DNA of 64,000 bases from Desulfovibrio psychrotolerans (GCF_013340305.1 NZ_BLVP01000006.1:1-64000); one strand, 5' to 3'. Counted from the stretch's first letter, positions 1-7,916 are shown. Notes: a model not told the origin generated them from the letters alone. Numbers and translations: made by a program.

Positions 1-110
1 ATCTGTATCTAATGGTTCCAACCGAAGCCGGAACCACGCTAGCTGATAACTTTTCTGTCCAACTCGCTATTTAATTGTCAAGGAACCTTATCTCACCACA
101 CCTCAGCGGT
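1..110 (-). other. rRNA operon leader or spacer-like sequence (partial)
   Basis: Read on the minus strand, positions 87-76 give GGTTCCTTGACA followed by an AT-rich stretch. This resembles the boxA antitermination element found ahead of 16S and 23S rRNA genes. A perfect 6-bp-arm hairpin (GGTTCC/GGAACC) lies at 14-35. If the reading is right, an rRNA gene begins beyond the left edge and is transcribed leftward. No rRNA body is visible in the window, so this is inference from the boxA-like motif and context. Confidence 0.4.
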
Positions 111-159
111 GCGGGCGCGCACTCCGGCAGGGCATTCCCTGCTGCAAGCGCGAGAAGGC

Positions 160-188
160 GTTTTGCCTGATTCCCCGCTACCTGTCAA
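160..188 (-). promoter_or_regulatory. candidate rRNA-type promoter with UP-like tract
   Basis: On the minus strand TTGACA (188-183) is followed after 17 bp by CAAAAC (165-160). It is preceded by an A-rich stretch (about 190-205) resembling an UP element, and a GC-rich discriminator follows. The -10 match is poor. The call rests mainly on the strong -35, the UP-like tract and the boxA-like leader downstream. Confidence 0.3.
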
Positions 189-325
189 CCACTTTTATTT
201 TTATTCCAGCGATTGTTCCGGGCAGCCTGTTGCTTTTTTCGCCCCGCCCTTTCCACTCTCGTTTTCAGGCATCTTGTTGAGATACTTGGAAAGCGTTGTT
301 CGGGCAGTCCGTCGAAGCGAGAGCG

Positions 326-354
326 GTTCTATGCAAAAGCACCCCGTGCGTCAA
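326..354 (-). promoter_or_regulatory. second candidate promoter toward the left edge
   Basis: On the minus strand TTGACG (354-349), a 17-bp spacer and TAGAAC (331-326) form a plausible sigma70 promoter, upstream of the one at 160-188. Tandem promoters are common ahead of rRNA operons. The alternative is that it is a chance match. No coding sequence supported by codon use was seen between 1 and 462. Confidence 0.25.
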
Positions 355-427
355 CAGCTTTTTTCCTGTTTCCTCGCAAAACACCATAACACACTCAAAA
401 TGCAATGCTTTTTTCTTAAGACATAAC

Positions 428-456
428 GCTGCGGGAGGCCCGAAGCCCCCCGCAGC
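428..456 (-). terminator. hairpin downstream of trpB
   Basis: A GC-rich hairpin (GCTGCGGG paired with CCCGCAGC around a GC-rich centre) lies just after the trpB stop codon. The tail on the minus strand is only weakly T-rich, so it may be a Rho-assisted end or an RNA-stability hairpin. Confidence 0.4.
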
Positions 457-462
457 ACCCAA

Positions 463-1695
463 TCATCGTTTCAGCATGGCAGGAGGAACCACAGTCCCTT
501 CTGTAACCATAGATTCCACCTGTGCCACATCCTTATCGCCCCGGCCGGAGAGGTTCACCAATATGATACTCTCTCTGCCCAGCGTGGGAGCAAGGCGAAT
601 GGCATGAGCCAAGGCGTGCGAAGATTCCAGCGCAGGGATAATCCCCTCCATGCGCGAAAGCATGAAGAAGGCGTCCATGGCCTCGGCATCGCTTGCATGC
701 ACGTACTCGGCCCGCCCTGCATCCTTGAGGAATGCGTGCTCCGGGCCCACGCTGGGATAGTCCAGCCCTGCCGAAATGGAATAGACCTCTGCCGGTTCTC
801 CCTGCGGGTCTTTGAGCATGTAGGAGCGGAATCCGTGCATCACTCCCGGCTCGCCAAGGCACAGCGTGGCCGCATGCTGGCCATATTCAAGCCCGCGCCC
901 GGAGGGTTCCACTCCCACCAGCTTCACCCCCGGTTCATCAATAAAATCTGCAAACAGGCCTATGGCATTGGAGCCGCCGCCCACGCAGGCTACGCAGTAG
1001 TCCGGCAGACGCCCCTCTGCCTCGCGCATCTGCCGTTTGGCCTCACGCCCCACCACCGACTGAAATTCACGCACGATAGCAGGATACGGATGCGGCCCCA
1101 CGGCGGAACCCAGCAGGTAGAACGTTTCTTCCGCATCCTGCACCCATGCGCCCAGCGCTTCGTCCACGGCTTCCTTCAACGTTTTCTGCCCGCTCTGGGC
1201 GGCCACAACCTTGGCTCCCATCATCTGCATGCGGAACACGTTCAGCTTCTGCCGCTCCACATCCACGGCCCCCATATAGATGGTGCATTCCATGCCCATA
1301 AGCGCCGCCGTGGCCGCCGTGGCAACCCCGTGCTGACCGGCTCCCGTCTCGGCAATGATCTTCTTTTTGCCCATGCGCTTCGCAAGCAGTATCTGCCCGA
1401 TGGTGTTGTTCACCTTGTGCGCGCCAAGGTGGTTCAGGTCTTCCCGCTTGAGATATATCTTGGCACCGCCCAGTGCTTTTGTAAGGTTGGAGCACAGATA
1501 CACCGGCGTTTCGCGTCCCGAAAAATGCTTGAGATAGTAATTGAATTCCCTGAGGAACTCCGGGTCGTTCCGATATGTTTCAAACGCCTGCGCCAGCGTA
1601 TCCAGAATGGGCTTGAGCGGTTCGGGCACATACTGCCCGCCGTACTGGCCAAAGAACCCTGCGGCGTCCGGCATAGCGGGGGATACGGTAGTCAT
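463..1695 (-). CDS. trpB: tryptophan synthase beta chain
   Basis: TrpB condenses indole with L-serine to tryptophan, using pyridoxal phosphate. The 410-residue product has the full family pattern: an N-terminal [11 protein letters not shown] segment, the PLP lysine in HKVNNTIGQ (Lys94), the ETGAGQHG motif, and the glycine-rich phosphate loop GGGSNAIG. The start at 1695 is chosen because AAGGAG lies 9 bp upstream on the minus strand and family similarity begins soon after; a longer frame would run into the attenuator. No other trp gene lies beside it in the window, so it is a single-gene unit here. It is preceded by its own trp leader (1784-1968) and probably obtains TrpA and the rest of the pathway from elsewhere. 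Confidence 0.97.
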   Translation of the reverse strand: MTTVSPAMPDAAGFFGQYGGQYVPEPLKPILDTLAQAFETYRNDPEFLREFNYYLKHFSGRETPVYLCSNLTKALGGAKIYLKREDLNHLGAHKVNNTIGQILLAKRMGKKKIIAETGAGQHGVATAATAALMGMECTIYMGAVDVERQKLNVFRMQMMGAKVVAAQSGQKTLKEAVDEALGAWVQDAEETFYLLGSAVGPHPYPAIVREFQSVVGREAKRQMREAEGRLPDYCVACVGGGSNAIGLFADFIDEPGVKLVGVEPSGRGLEYGQHAATLCLGEPGVMHGFRSYMLKDPQGEPAEVYSISAGLDYPSVGPEHAFLKDAGRAEYVHASDAEAMDAFFMLSRMEGIIPALESSHALAHAIRLAPTLGRESIILVNLSGRGDKDVAQVESMVTEGTVVPPAMLKR

Positions 1696-1783
1696 GGGGC
1701 TAACTCCTTTTGATGATCCAGCGTTGTTGACGATGCGGATGAAAGATGGTCCGTTCTCCGATACCCGGGCAGACAGCCGGCCA

Positions 1784-1820
1784 CAAAAAAACCGCGGCCA
1801 GTTGTGACTGCCGCGGTTTA
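1784..1820 (-). terminator. trp attenuator (3:4 terminator hairpin)
   Basis: On the minus strand the arms AAACCGCGG (1819-1811) and CCGCGGTTT (1797-1789) form a perfect 9-bp stem with a 13-nt loop, followed by a run of T (1791-1785). It sits between the leader peptide and trpB. It is therefore an intrinsic terminator inside the leader transcript, the classical attenuation position. Confidence 0.85.
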
Positions 1821-1864
1821 CTCTTTTTCCGTTGCTGCTTCGCCCAGCGCGAAACAAAACGCTT

Positions 1865-1886
1865 CCACGGCACTGTTACCAGTGCC
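1865..1886 (-). promoter_or_regulatory. trp leader pause hairpin and antiterminator strand
   Basis: GGCACTG-GTAA-CAGTGCC (1886-1869) is a perfect 1:2 hairpin that spans the Trp codons and stop of the leader peptide. Its 3' part, TGCCGTGG (1872-1865), can pair over 8 bp, with one G-U, with CCGCGGCA (1816-1809) of the terminator. Stalling at the Trp codons would free strand 2 to form the 2:3 antiterminator. The alternative structures are read directly from the sequence; their operation is inferred from known trp leaders. Confidence 0.8.
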
Positions 1887-1932
1887 ACCACCAATTGCGA
1901 AGAGAAAGGGTGTTACCAAAAGCGTTTTTCAT
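1876..1932 (-). CDS. trpL: trp operon leader peptide
   Basis: This 18-codon frame encodes MKNAFGNTLSLRNWWWHW, with four Trp codons among the last five positions, and ends in TAA within the pause hairpin. Tandem Trp codons followed by mutually exclusive hairpins and a terminator are diagnostic of a trp attenuator leader. No Shine-Dalgarno is visible ahead of the ATG. The promoter -10 ends only 7 bp upstream, so the message may be leaderless or nearly so. The peptide's role is to sense charged tRNA-Trp by ribosome stalling, not to act as a protein. Confidence 0.88.
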   Translation of the reverse strand: MKNAFGNTLSLRNWWWHW

Positions 1933-1939
1933 GAAGGCG

Positions 1940-1968
1940 ATACTGTACGAAACAGCAGTCCTTGTCAA
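1940..1968 (-). promoter_or_regulatory. sigma70 promoter of trpL-trpB
   Basis: On the minus strand TTGACA (1968-1963), an exact 17-bp spacer and CAGTAT (1945-1940) make a strong sigma70 promoter. The expected start lies at about 1933, next to the trpL ATG at 1932. No clear TrpR operator is seen over it. Confidence 0.7.
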
Positions 1969-1980
1969 GAAAGCCGGCAC

Positions 1981-2372
1981 TTCATGAACCGCAAGCAGAA
2001 CCCCCATCCGCACTTTTTACGAGGCTAACCATCTGAATTGCCATATAGACATCGCAAGCGCCTTGCTCTGAGCAGTGAGACGCGCCCAAGCCGCAAACAC
2101 ATTCCGTGCCTGCTTCGCCCCTTTCCCCGCCTGCAGAATATTGCAGAATTGTAAAAAAGGCATTACAACACTCTCCGCTGTCTGTGAGCACCCACTGCGA
2201 CACCCCTTTTGCACGGCACAAAGACTGCCAAAGGACGTATTCCCCGGTGCACACAGGACAACGTCACCGCCTGCTGGCCACGGCGTTGCCCTGCAGGCTC
2301 CCATGGCAAGGACAAGGCGCCCGCACCACGCGCCGCACATACAACCCGTTCGCTTCAAGGAGTTACCCGCCC
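1981..2372 (+). promoter_or_regulatory. intergenic region upstream of the TRAP operon with inverted repeat
   Basis: No convincing gene lies in this 392-bp gap. TTGTAA-N8-TTACAA at 2149-2168 is a perfect 6-bp inverted repeat about 200 bp ahead of dctP. It resembles the half-sites of CRP/FNR-family or Rex-type regulators, but the spacing fits none of them well. A Shine-Dalgarno AAGGAG (2357-2362) precedes dctP. The promoter itself was not identified. Confidence 0.3.
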
Positions 2373-3458
2373 ATGAACAGATTCGCCTCTCTCGCGCTTG
2401 CAGTCCTCATCCTTGCCTTTTTCGCGCTTCCTGCCCTTGCCGGGACCAAAGGCGACTACAAGCCGGAATACAAGCTCAGCGTGGTTCCCGGTCCCACCTC
2501 CGGCTGGGGACTTTCTGCCACCTATTTTGCCGATCTGGTCGCCCAACGCACGGAAGGGCGCATTGTCATCAAGCCCTATTTCGGCAGTCAGCTTCTGGCG
2601 GGTAAGCAGACGTCCGAATTCCTTATGGTACGCAACGGGGCCATAGATTTCGCCCTTGCCTCCACCATCAACTGGTCTCCGCAGGTAAAGGAGCTGAACC
2701 TGACCGCCCTGCCCTTCATGCTCGCTGCGGAACCGGACCGCTACAAGGCACTGGACGCCATTGAAACCGGTGCATCCGGCAAGATGATGATCGAGGCCAT
2801 AGAGGGCAAGGGCGTGAAGATCATCGGCTGGGGAGAAAACGGCTTCCGCGAACTGACCAACAGCAAGCGCCCCGTTTCTGCCCCCGAAGATATGAAAGAC
2901 CTGAAGATACGAGTGGTGGGCAGCCCCATCTTCATAGACACCTTCCGCGCACTGGGAGCCAACCCGGTGAACATGAACTGGGCAGAAGCCACCACCGGCT
3001 TTCAGCAGGGCGTGGTGGACGGACAGGAGAACCCGGTGAACGGCATCTGCATTCCCGTTAAAATCTGGACCTACCACACCTATCTCACCGACTGGAACTA
3101 CATTGTAGACCCGCTTCTTCTGGGCGTTAACCCCAAGGTATGGTCCTCCTTCAGCCCTGAGGACCAGCAGATTCTGCTGGAATGCGCGCAGCTGGCAGAA
3201 CGCTACGGCAAGGCTATTGCCCGCGTGGGCATGGATAACGGCGAATCGCTCGCCTATTTGCAGGAGATAGGCATGGCACCGGAAGTGGCCGACCCGTTCG
3301 CCTTTCTGGCTGAGAAGGGTATGACGGTAATCAGACTCACCCCTGAACAGTCCAAGGCGTTCCATGACGCCACTGCGCCGGTGCGCGCAAACTGGATACC
3401 GCAGATTGGTGAAGGGCTTGTGCAGGCCGCAGAGGCCGATATGGCTTCCGTTCGCTGA
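2373..3458 (+). CDS. dctP: TRAP transporter solute-binding protein (DctP family)
   Basis: This is the periplasmic binding protein of a tripartite ATP-independent periplasmic transporter, which captures a carboxylate-type substrate and hands it to the DctQM membrane subunits. The 361-residue product starts with a clear Sec signal peptide (about residues 1-23, cleavage after ALA). It carries DctP-family features, including the conserved asparagine/proline-rich segment near QQGVVDGQENP. The start at 2373 is chosen for the AAGGAG 10 bp upstream and the signal peptide. dctQ and dctM follow on the same strand, which confirms the system type. The substrate cannot be read from the sequence. Confidence 0.93.
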   Translation: MNRFASLALAVLILAFFALPALAGTKGDYKPEYKLSVVPGPTSGWGLSATYFADLVAQRTEGRIVIKPYFGSQLLAGKQTSEFLMVRNGAIDFALASTINWSPQVKELNLTALPFMLAAEPDRYKALDAIETGASGKMMIEAIEGKGVKIIGWGENGFRELTNSKRPVSAPEDMKDLKIRVVGSPIFIDTFRALGANPVNMNWAEATTGFQQGVVDGQENPVNGICIPVKIWTYHTYLTDWNYIVDPLLLGVNPKVWSSFSPEDQQILLECAQLAERYGKAIARVGMDNGESLAYLQEIGMAPEVADPFAFLAEKGMTVIRLTPEQSKAFHDATAPVRANWIPQIGEGLVQAAEADMASVR

Positions 3459-3464
3459 CCTGCT

Positions 3465-3524
3465 GCCCAAAGACTGCCCGCCCAAAGACTGCATACCTGA
3501 AGACTGTATAACGGAAGACTGCAT
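3465..3524 (+). repeat. four tandem 15-bp repeats between dctP and dctQ
   Basis: Units begin at 3465, 3480, 3495 and 3510. They share the core AAGACTG with flanking changes that increase along the array. They lie just after the dctP stop codon and do not form a hairpin or a coding sequence with obvious meaning. Confidence 0.8.
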
Positions 3525-3622
3525 GGCGGCGTGGGCTGTACAGACCGGACCGCGCCGCCATGCTCTGAAAATGCCGAACCGCACCGCTCCCGTTTTTTAC
3601 TTGGTATCGCCGCCGGCGTCAT

Positions 3623-3662
3623 AACCGGCATCACTGCCTTCATCACAACCGGCATCACTGCC
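3623..3662 (+). repeat. direct 16-bp duplication upstream of dctQ
   Basis: AACCGGCATCACTGCC occurs at 3623-3638 and again at 3647-3662 (24-bp period). It is in frame with dctQ and would read as a hydrophobic GITA-rich segment if translation began upstream of the chosen start. Confidence 0.8.
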
Positions 3663-3689
3663 GTGATAGCTGCCGAGGAAACCCGAGCC

Positions 3690-4160
3690 ATGTTCAAATT
3701 CATATGGGATCGTTTCGAGGAACTGCTGGGCTCACTCCTGCTCTTCGTCATGGTAGCCATTGCCTTTGCCAACGTCGTCACCCGCTACTGCATCAAAATG
3801 TCTCTTTCATGGACGGAAGAGATCACCGTAAACCTGTTCGTATGGGTAGTTCTTCTCGGCACAGCTTATGCCTTTCGCAAAGACAACCATCTGAGCGTCA
3901 CCCTGCTGCACGATGCCATGCCGCCATGGGCGCAACGGGCCTGCCGTGCGTTCTCGCTCATCGTATGCGTCGGTTTCTTTGCCGCCCTGTGCTGGCTGGG
4001 CATGGTGGAAGTGCGCGACGAGATGGATCTGGAGGTCATCACCGAGTCGCTTGCCATTCCGGTATGGTGGTACACTGTGGCAACCCCCGCCTTCTCGCTG
4101 CTCATCATCGTGCGCATTCTGGAACGCGCATGGCAAGACCTGCGTAACGGCAGGCTGTAG
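3690..4160 (+). CDS. dctQ: TRAP transporter small membrane subunit (DctQ family)
   Basis: DctQ is the four-helix membrane subunit of the TRAP transporter and partners with DctM. The 156-residue product has four hydrophobic helices and the family motif around SWTEEITVNLFVW in the second helix region. The start at 3690 is supported by GAGGA about 10 bp upstream. The same frame stays open upstream to about 3531 and encodes a hydrophobic GITA-repeat segment, so a longer N-terminus cannot be excluded. The gene lies between dctP (gap with repeats) and dctM (9-bp gap), as expected for one operon. Confidence 0.9.
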   Translation: MFKFIWDRFEELLGSLLLFVMVAIAFANVVTRYCIKMSLSWTEEITVNLFVWVVLLGTAYAFRKDNHLSVTLLHDAMPPWAQRACRAFSLIVCVGFFAALCWLGMVEVRDEMDLEVITESLAIPVWWYTVATPAFSLLIIVRILERAWQDLRNGRL

Positions 4161-4169
4161 GGGGCAAGC

Positions 4170-5477
4170 ATGGAATCACTCATACAAGACCCCGCCCTGT
4201 GGGCCGTGCTGCTTTTTGTTACCCCGCTCCTGCTGCGCGTGCCCATTGCCGTGGCCCTTGGCGGGGCGGCGCTGGCCGTGGCCTATCGCTGGGACCTAGG
4301 ATACGAGATGCTCTCGTACAACATCTACGCCGGAGTGGCCAAGTTCCCGCTGCTGGCCATCCCCTTCTTCATTCTCGCGGGCATTATCATGGAACGGGCG
4401 GGCATTGCCGCACGCATTGTGGACCTGATGAAGGCGCTTGTTGGGTCCATGACGGGCGGTTTGGGTATTGCCACGGTGGCAGTGGCCACCTTCTGGGGCG
4501 CAGTAAGCGGCTCCGGGCCTGCCACGGTGGCTGCGCTGGGACTCATACTCATTCCGGGCATGGCGTGCGCGGGATATGACAAGCGGTTCGCCACGGCGGT
4601 GGTTTCCGTCACGTCCGGGCTGGCTATTGTCATTCCGCCCAGCATCGCCTTTATCGTTTACGGGGGTGTTGCCAACGTCTCTGTGCCCGCCCTGTTTGCG
4701 GCAGGATTCATCCCCGGCATTCTGGTGGCCCTGTGCCTTGCCGGGTCGGTATGGCTCACAAGCTGGCGGCACGGCTACCGGGGCAGCTGCGGGCCGGGAG
4801 AAGAACCGGCGCGCGTATGGCCTGCGCTCCGCCGCGCCTTCTGGGGCGTGATGACTCCGGTGATCATCCTCGGCGGTATATACGGCGGCGTATTCACTCC
4901 CACGGAGGCAGCGGCCGTGGCCGTATTCTACGGATTATTCGTGGGCGTTTTCGTCTACCGGACCATCCGGTCCGTGAGGGAACTCTTTGAGATTTTCGCC
5001 GCCACGATGCACGGCACTGCCGTGGTGATGATTGTTGTCACCTGCGCGGGGCTGTTCTCATGGGTGGGGGCGACAGTGGGACTTGTGGAAAAAGGTTCCG
5101 CCGTGCTGCTTGGTGCTTCAGACAGCCAATGGGTCATCCTGTTCATGATCAATGCCATTCTGCTGCTGGCGGGCATGGTACTGGATGCCATTTCCATCTA
5201 TTACGTCTTTCTGCCCGTCATGCTGCCGCTTATCCACCACTTCGGGTGGGACCCCATATGGTTCGGGGTGATGATGACGGTGAACCTCGCCGTGGGTCAG
5301 GTAACGCCGCCCGTGGCAGTGAACCTGTACGTAGGCGCGAACATCAGCGGCCTTACCATGGAAGAAATTGCCAGACCGGCTCTGCCGCTTATCTTTGCCG
5401 CGCTTATCGCGCTGGCTTTCATCGTGGCGTTTCCGGACCTCTCCACCTTCCTGCCGCGGCTTCTGGGGCTTGAATGA
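4170..5477 (+). CDS. dctM: TRAP transporter large permease (DctM family)
   Basis: DctM is the ion-coupled permease of the TRAP system. The 435-residue product has about 12 hydrophobic segments. It shows the DctM pattern of a re-entrant glycine-rich stretch (GAVSGSGPATVAALG) and a C-terminal MMTVNLAVGQVTPPVAVNLY segment. The length is typical for the family. It starts 9 bp after dctQ with a GGGGG Shine-Dalgarno, so it is co-transcribed. No partner regulator gene is adjacent. Confidence 0.95.
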   Translation: MESLIQDPALWAVLLFVTPLLLRVPIAVALGGAALAVAYRWDLGYEMLSYNIYAGVAKFPLLAIPFFILAGIIMERAGIAARIVDLMKALVGSMTGGLGIATVAVATFWGAVSGSGPATVAALGLILIPGMACAGYDKRFATAVVSVTSGLAIVIPPSIAFIVYGGVANVSVPALFAAGFIPGILVALCLAGSVWLTSWRHGYRGSCGPGEEPARVWPALRRAFWGVMTPVIILGGIYGGVFTPTEAAAVAVFYGLFVGVFVYRTIRSVRELFEIFAATMHGTAVVMIVVTCAGLFSWVGATVGLVEKGSAVLLGASDSQWVILFMINAILLLAGMVLDAISIYYVFLPVMLPLIHHFGWDPIWFGVMMTVNLAVGQVTPPVAVNLYVGANISGLTMEEIARPALPLIFAALIALAFIVAFPDLSTFLPRLLGLE

Positions 5478-5501
5478 TAGCCACCTTCCTGTAACGACAA
5501 A

Positions 5502-5530
5502 AGCCGTCCCGGCTCTGCACCGGGGCGGCT
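5502..5530 (-). terminator. intrinsic terminator of the HD gene
   Basis: An 11-bp stem with one mismatch (AGCCGCCCCGG/CCGGGACGGCT on the minus strand) is followed by TTTTG. It overlaps the stop codon of the leftward HD gene and lies between two convergent genes. Confidence 0.65.
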
Positions 5531-6539
5531 ACTTCGGCCCGACTCTGCGCCGCAGCAGTTCTTCGTAGCATGCGGGGTTTTCGCGGCAGGCATTGGCAAG
5601 GTCGCTTATATACCGGATGTTGGCCTCAATGGACGTGGCGTACAGGTCTTCGTCCCGGCCCCAGCGTTCCCTGAAGTGGCTGCGCATATGCGTATACAGC
5701 CCCTTAAGGCCGCCTTCCAGCCGCTTCTTGGCCACGTTGGTATAGAATGTTTCGGTCTGCATGATAAGCTCCTGCTCGGACGAAAAGCCGGGCAGCTTGG
5801 CTTCCTCGAATTCCTGAAACAGCAGGTGCAGCTTTTCCAGATAGGTGCGGTCCGCCATCTGCGCCAGCAGATCGGCCGCACCCACAATGCACCCGAGCAC
5901 ACTGTCTCCATCAACGGAAAAGGCGATGTTCTCCGGCGGCAGACTCAGGATGGTACAGCGGATCATGTCTGCGCAGGAACGGATGTCTGCCTCGCCGTAC
6001 CCGTGCGAGGCCAGATAGCGCTCCATGAATACAATGCTGCGCTGTTCGTGCCCGACCGTATACTTGGCCCCCGTGCCTTCCGTATCGCCTTCTTCCTGAA
6101 TCATGCCCGTGTCATGAAAGTAAGCCGCCATGACGCAGAGTAAAAAATCGCGCTCCGAAAGACGCAGAACTCCGTCCAGTACGCACCCATGCAGCAGCCG
6201 CGCCGTGGCCAGCACCACCGAGCAGGTGTGTTCCAGATTGTGATATTTTGTCGTACTGCGCCTGTAGCCGGGAAAACGGCCGCTGAACAGACGCACTATG
6301 TCTTCGTGCAGGGCGGTCAGAGGCTGTTCGCACCCGCCCAGCGAGAGCAGCGAGGCCACAAGGGCCACCTCTTCCAGCACCCGTGCGTTATCCTTGGGGT
6401 CCACCAGATCATAGAGATGCTTGTCGTCCGTGCCGTTGCAGACATACTGCTGCCGGGTGTTGCCCTCTCCCGAAGCATTCTGGCGGGTGTTCCCCTGTCC
6501 CGGCTGACAGGCCTGTTGGGACTCTCGGTTTTTTTCCAT
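5529..6539 (-). CDS. HD-domain phosphohydrolase, cyclic-nucleotide PDE-like
   Basis: The 336-residue protein has a metal-binding HD core with YHNLEHT (His100, Asn101, His104) and FHDTGM (His142-Asp143), about 40 residues apart. This HN-x-x-H ... HD layout resembles class I 3',5'-cyclic nucleotide phosphodiesterases more than the HD-GYP or HDIG types. It has no signal peptide or membrane helix and no sensory domain. The first 40 residues are low-complexity with a repeated GNTRQ element and are probably unstructured. GGAG precedes the ATG at 6539. It stands alone, with hypE upstream on the same strand after a repeat-rich gap. The substrate is unknown; cyclic nucleotide hydrolysis is a hypothesis. 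Confidence 0.7.
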   Translation of the reverse strand: MEKNRESQQACQPGQGNTRQNASGEGNTRQQYVCNGTDDKHLYDLVDPKDNARVLEEVALVASLLSLGGCEQPLTALHEDIVRLFSGRFPGYRRSTTKYHNLEHTCSVVLATARLLHGCVLDGVLRLSERDFLLCVMAAYFHDTGMIQEEGDTEGTGAKYTVGHEQRSIVFMERYLASHGYGEADIRSCADMIRCTILSLPPENIAFSVDGDSVLGCIVGAADLLAQMADRTYLEKLHLLFQEFEEAKLPGFSSEQELIMQTETFYTNVAKKRLEGGLKGLYTHMRSHFRERWGRDEDLYATSIEANIRYISDLANACRENPACYEELLRRRVGPK

Positions 6540-6580
6540 ATCCGCTCCGCTTATTCCCCGCCTATTTCCGCAATTCTGGC

Positions 6581-6640
6581 ATGCTCACGCATGTAACCGC
6601 ATGTGACCCCATGTAACCGCGTGTGACCTCAGTGACCGTG
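6581..6640 (+). repeat. 10-bp tandem array upstream of the HD gene
   Basis: Six 10-bp units begin at 6581, 6591, 6601, 6611, 6621 and 6631. The consensus is close to ATGTAACCGC / GTGTGACC. It lies 40-100 bp upstream of the leftward HD gene, where promoter control would act, and exactly matches one helical turn per unit. No known regulator site is recognised. Confidence 0.8.
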
Positions 6641-6685
6641 CTTATACCAAAACAAGGCCCGTGCTGTCAGCACAGAGGCGCAACA

Positions 6686-7735
6686 TCAGCAGATGCGCGG
6701 CAACTGCTCACCTTCCAGCATGCCCAGCAGCCTGTGCCCGCCCAGGGGCGTTTCCAGCACCACCTGCCCGGCCTTGCCCGGCCCGTCTGCCGCATCGCGC
6801 ACGGTGCCCACCTGCACCGCGTTCTCCCCGTAGGGCATGGAGCGCATCAACTCCAGCGCAGCCTGCGCCTTTTCCTGCGGCAAAATGCAGATAAGCTTGC
6901 CCTCGTTGGCAAGATACAAAGGGTCCAGACCAAGGAACGAGCAACCGTTCCGCACGGACTCACGCACGGGGACATCGGCTTCCCGCATGTGAATGACCAC
7001 GCCGGACTGCCCCGCTATCTCGTTGAGTGTGGTAGCCAGCCCGCCCCGTGTGGGGTCGCGCAGCACATGGATATCGCCCACCTGCGTTACCAGCGCCTCC
7101 ACCATGTGGTTCAGCGGGGCGGAGTCGCTGCGGATATCCGTGGAAAAATTCAGCCCTTCGCGGCCGGAGAGCACCGTCAGCCCATGGTCGCCCATGGTGC
7201 CGGAAACAAGCACCGCATCGCCGGGACGGGCGCAGTTGCCCGCAGGGGCCGGGTCGGCAATAATCTCGCCCAGCCCCGTGGTGTTGATAAACACCTTGTC
7301 CACCGCACCGCGCGGCACCACCTTGGTGTCGCCGGTAACGATAACCACCCCCGCTTCGCTGGCTGCCGCGGCCATGGAGACCACAATACGCTCCAGCGTC
7401 TCCATGGGCAGCCCTTCTTCCAGAATGAACCCGCAGGAAAGGTATCTGGGACGCGCGCCCATCATGGCCACATCATTCACCGTGCCGTGCACGGCAAGGG
7501 TGCCTATGTCGCCGCCGGGAAAGAACAGCGGGTCCACGGTGTAGCTGTCCGTGCTCATGGAAATGGGACCGCACATGTCCAGCCGTGCCGCATCATTCAT
7601 GGCGTTAAGGATAGGGTTGTCGAAATGCCTGAAGAACAGGTTGCCGATGAGACGGCTGGAAGCGTGCCCGCCGCTGCCGTGGTCCAGGAGAAGTGTCTTT
7701 TCAGAAAGGGTATCTGCAAGGGGAGATTTGCTCAT
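6686..7735 (-). CDS. hypE: hydrogenase maturation protein HypE
   Basis: HypE dehydrates a thiocarbamoyl group on its C-terminal cysteine to a thiocyanate, supplying cyanide ligands for the Fe(CN)2CO unit of [NiFe] hydrogenases. The 349-residue protein is a PurM/AIR-synthetase-like ATPase. It starts with the DHGSGG motif, has ATP-site motifs such as TGDTKVV and DPTRGG, and ends in the invariant PRIC (Cys349). The start is set at 7735 (MSKSP); an in-frame ATG at 7744 is possible because neither has a strong Shine-Dalgarno. It follows hypD on the same strand with a 181-bp gap. A weak hairpin with a T-rich tail at 6661-6673 could end the unit. Confidence 0.96.
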   Translation of the reverse strand: MSKSPLADTLSEKTLLLDHGSGGHASSRLIGNLFFRHFDNPILNAMNDAARLDMCGPISMSTDSYTVDPLFFPGGDIGTLAVHGTVNDVAMMGARPRYLSCGFILEEGLPMETLERIVVSMAAAASEAGVVIVTGDTKVVPRGAVDKVFINTTGLGEIIADPAPAGNCARPGDAVLVSGTMGDHGLTVLSGREGLNFSTDIRSDSAPLNHMVEALVTQVGDIHVLRDPTRGGLATTLNEIAGQSGVVIHMREADVPVRESVRNGCSFLGLDPLYLANEGKLICILPQEKAQAALELMRSMPYGENAVQVGTVRDAADGPGKAGQVVLETPLGGHRLLGMLEGEQLPRIC

Positions 7736-7916
7736 GATGACCATGCCTGTCTTGCCAGACCGCTTAAGGGGATGCGCGTTGCAGCGGCGTCCGGTCTCCG
7801 CAGCCCGTGCGCCCGTACAGATTCGTCCGTACAGATCCTGGGCTTGCAGGTTCCGGGCGATTGCGCACCTGCGCAGCAACACCGTTACCGGCCTGATGAA
7901 ATGTTTTTACAGCACG

